From positions 1 to 10,119 of the forward strand of contig JAAMXP010000333.1 in NCBI GenBank assembly GCA_019693395.1: a stretch of DNA of 10,119 nt, written 5' to 3'. Each line of letters starts with the position of its first letter. Positions within the stretch are counted from its first letter, which is position 1. This stretch comes from Ettlia oleoabundans. Taxonomy: Eukaryota > Chlorophyta > Chlorophyceae > Chlamydomonadales. Both the position numbers and the translations under genes were made by a program. A model generated the notes under the pieces. The model did no database searches and was not told where the DNA came from. It saw only the letters and a list, made by a program, of their open reading frames with translations. Positions 1 through 8,700 of the stretch are shown here, in pieces.

Positions 1-141
1 GCGTAGCATTATGCAAGAGGTGAAAAAACACAGCAAATAAGAAATGAATGGAAGCAGGTTTATGTGCGCCTGCAATGGGATCGGCAAAGCTGCTAAACCA
101 GCTCCGTGCTGCGGGTAAGGGGAGGCAGGCGAGCACCCCAC
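1..141 (-). other. ACLA intron 4, partial
   Basis: After the GTGGGG donor at 141-136 I see no sequence resembling the next ACLA segment (the stretch leading to the IVEPFVPH motif), so the rest of the left edge is read as intron. Minus-strand CAG acceptor-like sites exist here, but what follows them does not look like ACLA. Confidence 0.7.
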
Positions 142-911
142 CTTGTTCATGCGTGCCTCAATGAACTGCTGCGCCTCGGCATAGCCCAGCTTCAACCCCA
201 CCTGGGAGCACCAAAGTGGAAACAACAACGTTTTGAAAGGCGGCACGGTACTTAGCAGGTAGGCAAGATGCTGGGTGTCACATCCAACTGCTGAAGCAGG
301 TCATGTGCCCACATGCCTCTTTGGCACCCAGCCCCGCATGAATTGCGCCAATCACGCACCAGATCGTGCTTGCCCCGTTTTCCAAACAGGCAGTCCGGTT
401 TGACTACCAGAGGTTGCTGAGTCATCCATGGGTTGGCTGCAGGAAGCGGAAGGCACAGCGATCACATTGAAGGGCAGACCAGCATACACAGAACAGGTGC
501 ATCGGCATCACTTGTCGGGAGTGTACCTTCCGCAGTGGGACATATAAACAAAGCAGCCACCCACTTGTCACGCACCCATACCTCTCTCACCTGCAACAAG
601 CTCCGCAAAGTTGGTGCTCTCCTTCACCTGCGCCACAGCAATGGGCAGCTGCAGCCCTGCCAGCCGGGCGATGTGTGTCTTGAGCAACCTGCACGGGAAG
701 AGTGCGGTGCCGATTCAGGTTTGTATAAGGTTGACTCACAAAAGTCACCCGCACAGTCAATGTTGCGCAGCATCCCACTGTGCCGGCAGCGCCTGGCATA
801 TGACACATAAGAGGTGGGAAGCCTGCGTTGCAGTTGCGGGCTCAGTTGGGTGCTCAGCAGTCAGCCTGCCTACCGCTTGCTATCATACTCCCGGATCTTC
901 TTGCGAGCCAT
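142..911 (-). CDS. ACLA: ATP-citrate lyase subunit A, N-terminal exons (3' part outside window)
   Basis: ATP-citrate lyase makes cytosolic acetyl-CoA and oxaloacetate from citrate, CoA and ATP. In plants and green algae it is built from separate A and B subunits, and this is the N-terminal ATP-grasp part of A. Four coding exons read on the minus strand: 911-874, 688-591, 436-360 and 201-142, with introns of 185, 154 and 158 bp (phases 2, 1, 0). The joined 91 residues begin MARKKIREYDSKRLLK, nearly the same as plant ACLA from memory, followed by AQVKESTNFAEL and LVVKPDCLFGKRGK, the conserved nucleotide-binding stretch with its lysines. The start ATG at 911 sits in a good context (A at -3, G at +4), and the first coding exon is only 38 bp. 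The last exon ends AACAAG before a GTGGGG donor at 141, and its intron runs off the left edge. No further ACLA exon is visible in 1-141. The family call is very secure; exon borders rest on phase and homology. Confidence 0.93.
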
Positions 912-1667
912 TCTTTGGCCTTGTCAGCTTGCCGCAGCAATCAAGTTCGCCTGCAGCAGGGCCAAAGGGCTCGCAGGGGTGATGGCACTTGGTGGAGACA
1001 GTATGGGTGTTGCCGCTGGGGGCGGTGGTGGCTGCTGCTTGTGCGGGCGCAGGGGCTTGCCCTCTCGGCATCCCACACGGCCCGGCTGCCAATTTCACAC
1101 GCATGTGGCGCTAGGTAACAGCTCTGCAAGCACTCGCCGGCAAACGATCGCCACGCTCATCTTCCTGCGCTCCTCACCCGTGGCAGCAACCCTCTGAGGC
1201 GCACGGCAACCTTTGCAGCTATCCTAAAGAGGTGCTGCCGCAACACAGAGTTTCGGAGTTTTGGCGAGCGCAACCACCTGGAGACCTACGACACTCTCTC
1301 TGGCCCTTGCTGAGCCCCTCCAGTCACTCCTGCGCTGTTCCTGGATGGCTTGGTGGAAATGTAGGGACCGGGCTGTGCAGATGAGCAGAAGAGCGGCCTG
1401 CATGCTGCAGTAGAACACAGGACTCCAAGGCATCAGAGTGCTGCAACTGGTTGGCACTAACCAACGGTATGCAGATAAACCGTTTGCCGGTAGGGAAGTG
1501 GTGACACCGCCTGGGCACAATCTGTCGTGTGTTGAGGGGTCGGCCGCCGTGACTCCACGTCTCCCTGCAGTGCCACCCCGGCTTTCTGAACAGCTACAGT
1601 ACTGGAGAACAACTATCCAAACAACCCCCCCCCTCGATTTTTGAACCCTACATAATCCTTTGGCTAC
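912..1667 (-). promoter_or_regulatory. ACLA promoter and 5' UTR region
   Basis: About 750 bp separate the ACLA start codon from the likely poly(A) site of the upstream RETICULATA-related gene. It should hold the ACLA promoter and 5' UTR. I see no convincing TATA box, no ORF with family resemblance and no tRNA. The minus-strand 219-codon open frame (1224-1883) starts with GTG and matches nothing I recognise. A run of nine C sits at 1625-1633. The role is inferred from position only. Confidence 0.5.
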
Positions 1668-2394
1668 ATCCACAACGTGATTACACAGGTTCGCCTCACA
1701 CACAACGACACGAATGAATGACACATACGAATGTGACGTTGAGACCAGGAGCGCAAGGCCGCTGAATGGCGGTTGCACAACAAAATTGAGGGACGGCAGC
1801 AAACGGAACTGCCGGGGAAAAATGGGGACCAGCCACTGCCAGGGTGTTCTCGCGCAGCTTGCAGGGTGACTGCCACGTTGCACGAGCCTTGCAAGTGGCT
1901 TGAGAAGGGCATGGGTTTGCGCATGAGGGGCCGCGTGACTGGGAGCGCCAGCCGCGCCAACGAAAGTAGAGGGGGTGAGAGAAGCTTAGGAGAGCTGAGG
2001 CGGATGGAAGGACATGTCGAGACACCACAGGGAATGAGGGCAAGCGCCATTTGTTTCATATTGTTGGGGAATCAGGAGAGGGCGATAGCGAGCAGAAAGG
2101 CATGAGAAGGAAGGGCAGGGATTAAGTTTTGCGGAGAAAAGGGGCGCAGTGCACGCACACAGGACGGCGCTGGCGCGAGCCAGGAGGCGCGTCGCCAGCT
2201 GTAGACACAAAGATGGCTGAGGAAGGTATCATGGGGTCGAGGCAGCAGCGCAATCAGTCCAGCAATGAAAGGCGATTGTTCATACAGGGACCTGCCGCCA
2301 CAGGGCATGCCCACGGCAGCAGGTTAACAAGCTACAGTAACGCGGTTGGCGGTTGAGTCAGCGATGGGTCAGTGACCAGGCATTTGACCAAAGC
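1668..2394 (-). other. 3' UTR of the RETICULATA-related gene
   Basis: Between the TGA stop at 2397-2395 and the minus-strand TGTAA at 1685-1681 lie about 710 bases without recognisable coding content. That is an ordinary 3' UTR length for chlorophyte genes. Open frames on either strand here are short, often lack ATG and show no family motifs. The true cleavage site is not visible and is placed just after TGTAA by analogy. Confidence 0.55.
1681..1685 (-). terminator. TGTAA polyadenylation signal (RETICULATA-related gene)
   Basis: Plus-strand TTACA reads TGTAA on the minus strand, the poly(A) signal used by Chlamydomonas and relatives. It is the only copy I found on the coding strand between the stop at 2395 and the ACLA start. 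Cleavage would normally follow 10-20 bases later. Confidence 0.55.
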
Positions 2395-5075
2395 TCAAGC
2401 GGCCACTGGCGCCGCTGCGGGACCCACACCCATCTCGAAACCGCCGGTCGCCGCCTTCTTGCTGCGCCGCTTCTTCTTACCAGCCACGTTGCTGCTGCTG
2501 CTGCCAACGACAGGTGCTGCGGCGGCAGGTGCTGGGGTGGTCTCACGCACCACCACTCCAACGCGCCGGCCCGCTGTCTGCTGCTGCGCCAGCCATGCGC
2601 GGTACGCTGCAGCACGCTGCTCGCGTGCCCGCAGGACTGCGTCGCCGTTGGGCAGGCCCTGCAGGTAGCGCCGCGTCTGGTCGCCCATTGTGGTGCTGAG
2701 GGTGCGGAAGGTGCCGCTGGCTGCTAGGTATGACCAGAGGTAGTTGGCATGGTCAAACAGGTACCGGTCAATGCCAGCAACCATCTGGTAACGCAGATTG
2801 CCAAAGATGCCCTGCGCTGCCGCAAAGCCCAGCGCCGACTGCTGCACCGACGGCACGGGCATGGAGGGGCTAAAGTTAGGGTCCCGCTGCCGCCGCACTG
2901 CCACTGCTGCCTGCGCCAACGCACTCTGCGCTGCGCCCGCCAACATGCCCACACCACACAGCTCCGCGCTTTTAGTGAAGAAAGCCGCGGCGCGGCTGCC
3001 AGTGGTGTATTCCCGCAGAGGCGTAGTCGCCTCAAAAACATTGTTAGGCAGCTTGGACAGCATGTTCTGCCAGGCAAACCGCGCTGGTGCGGGCGCTGCA
3101 CGGGTGGGTGCCACGAGGTACACCAACGCCGCGTTGGCTGCAGGGAAAGGGAGCAGGAGAGCAGTCAGCACGCAGAAACAAGGAGCAAAGCATGGATGGC
3201 TGCAGGGATACAGGGATACCGCAGCCAAATGCACTGCCAGCAAAACTCATGCCCAACCCATTAATTCATGAATCCAGCAGTTGGTTCATGCCCTCAGTGC
3301 ACTGCACTTTGCTACTATGCAACACACCTGCCGACAGGCACAGCACATTTGCTGCCACCAGGTCCAGCTCCCGCCAGAACCGATCGCCGCGGACCTTGGC
3401 CTCATAGACCAGCGAGCTGCCAATGGTGATCATCTGCTCAAGCATAAGCTTTTGCATGAAGGCCGGGTCGGCCATGAGGCGACCAACAACCTCGCGGGAT
3501 ACCTGCAGGGAATAGGACAGATGGTAGAAAGAATGACGGATCAGGGGCTTGCCAGAAAGGACATATGTCCCCAGCTGGGCACTGATAAACAGACAGAGTG
3601 AAGCCAGTGCTGTGCACGAAGCTATGCCAGGCCTGCCGCCAAAGATGCACAGTTGGGCACCCAGCGGAAGAAAGAGAGCAGGCACCCAGCGAGAACCAGC
3701 GACAGCAGTTTCATCTCACCGCTGGGGGTAAGGAGCGGGTGACGAAGCGCGTGACGTTGGGGCGCACGTCCATGGAGAGGAAGCGCACGAGTGCGGCACT
3801 GCTGAACAGGCCCATCTCCGCTGCCTGCCTCAGAATGAGGGGCATGTCAGCCATGGTCTTGTACCACTCCTGCGGTAGAACGCAGGGCAGGTGCAGACGG
3901 GGTAAACATGGTGGTGGGGATGGCGAGCGCCAAGAAAAAAAGGCATGCATGCCCCTAGATAACAGGAGAAATCAAGTCTCCACAAGTGTAGAGCTGCAGC
4001 CAGCAGTTATTATTTGCAAGTTTTTTGGCAACACATTTGGGCAGGGACATGCACATGAAACATACAAAGCAGCCGGAACTCCGGTGAGCAAATTCACCTG
4101 CAGCACTGCATTGATGGCCTTGACGTCGTACAGCTCCTTGAACACCTTGCGGAAGAAACCATCGTCACCACCATCACCATCACCGTCACCTGCGAGGACG
4201 GGGGTAAAAAGGAGCAAGGTCACCAATGGTGGAATGCAAGTTGCAACAAGGCTTGGGAAGAATCAAGACATGCTGGCTGCGCACAAGGCGAAATCATCCA
4301 CAATCGGCCTCTGCACCCACCAAACTCGTTGAAGTAATCATCATCATCGCCACCATCACCATCGCCACCGCCGCCGTTGAAGATGCCCTTGCCAATGCCG
4401 CCTCCACCCATGCCATCGTCCAGCTTTGGGCTGCTCTGCCGCACCTCCTGCTTGTTGCTCAGCTTGGAGCGTTGAAGCGTGGCAGAGCCGCCGCCAGTGC
4501 TGCCCAAGTTCTTGGCCATGCCAGTGGTGGGGATGGTGTAGGAGGGCAGGATCTCACCAGAACCCTCACCCGCGCTGCTGCGTTCCTGCAGAATAGGAGG
4601 AGAGGGGCATGAGAACGTGGGTGAGCGGGTTGGGAAGTGGGGCAGCGGCGCAGGCGGCGCTGCCAGGCGCTCAGCCACCATGTCAGCCGGCCCCGTGGCC
4701 GAGTGCGGGACATTCCGGCAGTGCGAAGTAAGAAGAGAAGGCAGGCAGCAGGCGAGCGGGGTGGTTGCCCGCTTTGCGGCAATGTTATCCTCCCACAAGC
4801 TGCAGCAGGGACAGGCCGGCGCCGCGCACCTCTCCAGGGTGGCTGGTGAGGCTGCAGACCGCGAGTTGCTGCTGCTGGGGTCGCGAAGCGCGCAGGGGCA
4901 TGGCCCGGGCGCGAGGCAGGGCTACCGCGCCCAGCCCGCGAGCGCCGCTGCGCTTCTCCGAGCTCCTGCTGAGGCTCAAGCAGCGAGGTGCTCCCTTGAG
5001 AGGTTGCTGCACCGCGCTGGCGCTGGTCCTCAGCGGCTGCTGCATGGTGCTGCTCTGTGAAGCGACGCAGTGCAT
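2395..5075 (-). CDS. RETICULATA-related protein (DUF3411), probable chloroplast envelope protein
   Basis: Six exons on the minus strand: 5075-4830, 4585-4321, 4189-4098, 3869-3720, 3502-3328 and 3137-2395. Introns are 244, 131, 228, 217 and 190 bp, all GT-AG, with phases 0, 1, 0, 0, 1; the joined frame is 556 residues with no stop. Residues 1-82 are rich in Ser, Ala, Arg and Gln and almost free of acidic residues, as expected of a chloroplast transit peptide. Residues 140-181 are Gly/Asp-rich. DUF3411 spans about 190-460: FFRKVFKELYDV, LMADPAFMQKLMLEQ, a hydrophobic stretch at about 300-320 ending LVYLVAPT, LPNNVFEA at 339, a second hydrophobic stretch at about 366-390, GNLRYQMVAGIDRYL at 412 and ANYLWSYLAASGTFR from 430. 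Residues 490-556 are a low-complexity tail with a basic KKKRRSKK patch near 530. Plant RETICULATA proteins sit in the plastid envelope and affect leaf mesophyll and amino-acid balance; their molecular activity is unsettled. Met11 (ATG at 5045-5043, context CACC) is an alternative start, giving 546 residues. It is unclear which paralogue group this belongs to. Confidence 0.9.
4155..4189 (-). repeat. GAY/GGY-rich tract at start of exon 3 (Gly-Asp repeat)
   Basis: The 5' end of exon 3 encodes GDGDGDGGDDGFF (about residues 171-183) from a low-complexity run of GGT/GAT/GAC codons. A closely similar tract ends the preceding exon, across a 131-bp intron. Confidence 0.7.
4322..4390 (-). repeat. Gly/Asp-rich tract at end of exon 2
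   Basis: The 3' end of exon 2 encodes IFNGGGGDGDGGDDDDYFNEF (shown in part: GGGGDGDGGDDDDYF, residues 153-167) from GGY/GAY repeats. It aligns with the start of exon 3, GDGDGGDDDDYFNEF against GDGDGGDDGFFRKVF. This is probably a flexible acidic linker before the DUF3411 domain. Confidence 0.7.
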
Positions 5076-5715
5076 ATTCTAAAGTGTGAAGGTAAAGAAA
5101 TGTACCACCGCTCCCAACACAGCGGCCCAATCTGCGCAAAAGAGGCAGAAACTGGTGGGAGGTTCGCCCTTCCTTCCAGACCGACTCCACAGAAGACCCG
5201 GGTGGATGCAAGCACCTACAAGTCCTTAATCCACTTCTCGGTGACCATTGCAATTCCGTTGTATCGTTGTATGCAGTATTTGTGGTTGGTATGCGCGCAA
5301 GAGGGCGTTCGGGTAGGGGTTCAGGTCCTGCTAACTTGAACAGTATGCCAGAATGGGCGCCTAGGCGCTGGTCGAATGACGAAGAATACAGAAATCGTCA
5401 TTTCACGAGACAAACGAGGCGCATTGGCGGGAGGTGCTGAGTGGAGGTAATTGCTCTGATTGAGCGGCGGCGGACAATCAACGCATCCTGCCGCCCACCG
5501 CAACGACGGTCTCACCCTGCTGTCCGTCGGGGTCGCTATGGTTCTCCAATTGAGACAGGCAACACATGGCAGCCAACTAAATTTCTTGCGCACTCTATGC
5601 TGCTCTCTCAATCATGCCTGGGCCGTGTACAGCCAGTTGGGGCACTGGCATACCTCTTTGACGGGTTTGCCATGCCACCGTACCATTTCCACCTGACGAG
5701 ACAATCCAGCGCTGG
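5076..5715 (-). promoter_or_regulatory. Promoter/5' UTR region of the RETICULATA-related gene
   Basis: About 640 bp between the likely poly(A) signal of the TFIIIC gene and the start of the RETICULATA-related CDS. I see no coding motif, RNA gene or clear TATA box. An in-frame TAG lies two codons upstream of the ATG at 5075. The CTTTAG just before that ATG could also serve as a splice acceptor, so an upstream untranslated exon cannot be excluded. Confidence 0.45.
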
Positions 5716-5720
5716 TTACA
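5716..5720 (-). terminator. TGTAA polyadenylation signal (TFIIIC subunit gene)
   Basis: Plus-strand TTACA reads TGTAA on the coding strand, only about 40 bases after the TAG stop at 5763-5761. I found no other copy before the next gene's start. If used, the 3' UTR would be unusually short for a chlorophyte. Confidence 0.4.
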
Positions 5721-5760
5721 CCAGAGTGCATACCAGGGGATAGCATGCCATACCAAAGCT

Positions 5761-8700
5761 CTATGTGCAACAGGGAGGGTTGAACAGCACCGACGCTCCG
5801 ATTGGGCCCAACGGCAGGCCACAAAAGATGCAAGCTGGCGGCTGATCGACACCTGGCTCGGCAAATGTGCCATCACCCGCCGCTGCTGATGCTGGCACCT
5901 GCCTGTACTTGCGGTCGCAAGTGCGACACACCCAGTACGGCCGCTGCTCGCACAGTAGCAGGGTTGCAGGACAGCGTGCAAGCAAGGCGCCGCCGCACTC
6001 TGCTCCGCAGCTGGCCGTCGTTGCTGCCGCCACGCCTGAACCCGCCACCGCCACGGGAGCATCAAACAGGCTGCTGGTTTCTCGGGAAGGCATGCGCCTC
6101 TCTGGGATTGCCTCATCCGCTTTCATGTATACACTGCAGGACGCAAATGTCGGGGAAGCCACAGCGGATGGTCAATTCATGAACAGTTTTTGAGCAGCGC
6201 ACGACAAGAGTGCTAAATAGGGCGTGGCTGCCAGTCACAGCTGCAAGGGTTACTCAGCCAGCAGTCAGAACACCATCGCACACAGGAATTCAGCCACAAG
6301 AGATTGATGCCTGGGCACTGGACTCAAAGTGCCGCCCTTGCTGCCGCGCCCTACCAAAATCCTCACTCGCCCCCAGCTCCCACTTGCCTGGCTGCCAGCA
6401 GCATCATCTCTTGCAGCAGCAGCGTGTTTTGCAGGTTGAGCGTGATCCAATCCGCCATCAGCAGCTGGCTGAGAGGGCGGCTGTTGCCCACAACATCGCC
6501 ACCGCCACTGCCATTGTGGCCTTCCCTAGCTACTGCACCATGGGTAGCTGCTGCTGCGGCGGCGGCAGGGGCGCCACCTGGCGCAGCACCGTCTTCCTCC
6601 ACTGCTTCATCCCCATCCCCTCCCGTTGGCAGTGCGGCTGCCAGCGCCTTGTGCATGTGCCGCTGCAGCAGCAGCATCTCATTCCTCTCTATGGCCTGCT
6701 GCCACTGCTGCAGAAGCGCCGCCTGTTCCGCATCCAGCTGCTCCTCGCCTCCCTGCCCCTCACCTACAACCTGGCCGACTGCGTCACCAGCCGTGATGCG
6801 GGACACTGCTTGCTGCTGCTGCTGCCGTGGCACCGGTTGCTGCTGCTGCTTCTGTGGCTTCTTAGGCCGTGGCGGCTTCTGGGCGCGGGTGGGTGATGGT
6901 GCTGCCAAGGCGGGAGCTGGCGGAGGTGGGGCAAGCATAAGGGAGGCAAAGGCGCCGTGTCGGGCAATCATTTCAGGCGTCAGCCCTGGGGGCGCCGATG
7001 GGCGGGCAGGTGCCTCCTCCTCCTCTTCCTCCTCTCTGTCGCTCTCCTCACTGCCTTCCTTGCTCTCCTCTTCTGCCTTCACTTCCTGTGCTGCTGCTGC
7101 CTGCTGCTGGACTGGCTGTGCCGGCACCTGCTGCTTAGCTGGCCGCCCCAGCACCCGCATCTCCCTCTTAGCCCGCAGCTGCTGCTCCCGAACCAGCTTG
7201 CCTGGGTGCAGCACATGGCGAAGCGCTGTTGCCAGCTGCAGGTTGCGCCAAACCCGGGGGGGCACCCGCGGCAGCAGCTCATCGCCGCCCCCTTCGCCTC
7301 CGCCTCCGCCGCCGCTGCCACCGGCTTCGACATGTTGCTGCTGCTGCTGCTGCTGTTGATGCTGCTGGAGCAGGTCCAGCATAGGCTGCTCCAAGTGCTG
7401 CAGCACCACTGGGGCCATAGGTGGCACTAGTGCCACTGACGCCTCCGCCTCCGCCCCGCCGCCATCCAGGGTCTGCTGCCACTTGGCCTGCAACCGCAGC
7501 AGGGTGGCCACCTCCCACACACCGCTGGCGGGAAGACCCTGCTCCTGGCTGCCGCCGTCATCACGTCCACCGCTGCCGCCACCGCTGTTGTTGACGCTGT
7601 TAGTTTGTGTCAGGCGTGTGATGGCGGCCGTGAGTGCCTCCAGTGGATCCAGCGGTGCACCAGGCCCTGCCAGCCTGTCCAGCTGCAGCACACCCTGGAT
7701 CACCTTCTCATGCACCTGCAGCGACCTGCAGTGGAACAAGGGTGCAGCTAGGTCATAGCCTTGCGCGGCCTGCACTGAGCAGCACACAGCAGCTGGAAGG
7801 GAAGGCCTGGCCTACGACGCCAGCTGATGGTAGAGCACACAGTGAGAGCCTCTCGCTTCTGCCACGGAGCCGTCAACAGACCTTCGCCTAAGCCTAGCTC
7901 TACACTTGTGGGGGGCACCAGCAGCCCAGCTATCGACCCGCACAGCAATGCCTGCTGCAAGGTGCAGTGCAAGTCACTCATTTGGTACTCCAACCTTTTC
8001 CCCAACCCCCTTCCATGGTTTCTGCCAGTCGACCCACCTCATTATTTCTGCCGCGGGCGACAAGGAGAGGCGAGCCACGGCCAGGAAGAGGCCCGTGGGT
8101 GACACAGCCAGCCCCAGAGCGCAGTGCCCCTGGTCTTTCTTCTTACGCCGACCGCTGGCCGGCTGTGGTGCACCCTCCACAGCGTGCAACAACAGCCGCC
8201 CATCACCACTGCTAGTGCCGTTGCTTCCACTGCCCCCAAGCTCAGCTGCTGTCAGGCGGTAGCTGGCAAGGGTGCCGTCATGCGTGCAGACTAGCAGCAA
8301 GGGCTGCTGATCATCCGGCTGCTGCTGATGCTGCTCGTGCTGCGGGGGCAGCCAGGCAAGACCAGTCACGGCCCGGGTGCCTTGCAAGCCATAGGCAACC
8401 AGGCTAGCACCAGCGTTGCTGCCGGTTGACTTAACGTGCGCAGCGGTGACCCCGTCACAGACGCTGCTCCTGTGAGAGCTGCTGCTGCTTATCTCGCTGC
8501 TGCACCACACAGCAAGTGAGCCAACCGACTTGCCGGCAGCCACCAGCAGGCGGCTACCTCTGCTGCTGCTGCTGCTGCCGCCGCTTGAGCCTGCTGTGCC
8601 AGAGCCATGGTACAGCTGCAGTGCCACGGTGGTGACTCCACGCAGATCTGGCTGGCATACCACCGCCCAGCGCTGCATGCCGGCAGGCAGTGGCGGCGGT

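Noticed and set aside
1636..1660. GGGTTCAAA-like element on the minus strand, resembling a tRNA T-arm/B box
   Set aside because: Flanking bases do not pair into a T-stem and no acceptor stem or A box is visible at the proper distance.
1224..1883. 219-codon minus-strand open frame
   Set aside because: It starts with GTG, has no recognisable domain, and spans the RETICULATA-related 3' end, its TGTAA signal and the ACLA upstream region.
2129..2356. Plus-strand 75-codon frame with an ATG
   Set aside because: No motif and located in the 3' UTR of the gene on the other strand; no splice partners seen.
3598..4332. 244-codon plus-strand frame
   Set aside because: It lies antisense across three exons and introns of the RETICULATA-related gene and shows no domain.
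4459..5253. 264-codon minus-strand frame
   Set aside because: It overlaps exons 1 and 2 of the RETICULATA-related gene in another frame, is Arg/Pro-rich and has no family motif.
5318..5611. Minus-strand frame in the gap between two genes
   Set aside because: Short, no motif, no splice continuity with either neighbour; more likely promoter or UTR.
6304..7359. 351-codon plus-strand frame rich in Ser, Cys and Pro
   Set aside because: It is antisense to the polyQ-containing TFIIIC exon; CTG/CTC repeats on the other strand keep it open.
7748..8005. Minus-strand frame (SDLHCTLQQALLCG...) as a possible extra TFIIIC exon
   Set aside because: It lies inside the 7726-8037 intron; direct joining of 8038 to 7725 is phase-matched and needs no extra exon. 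I could not match it to the family.
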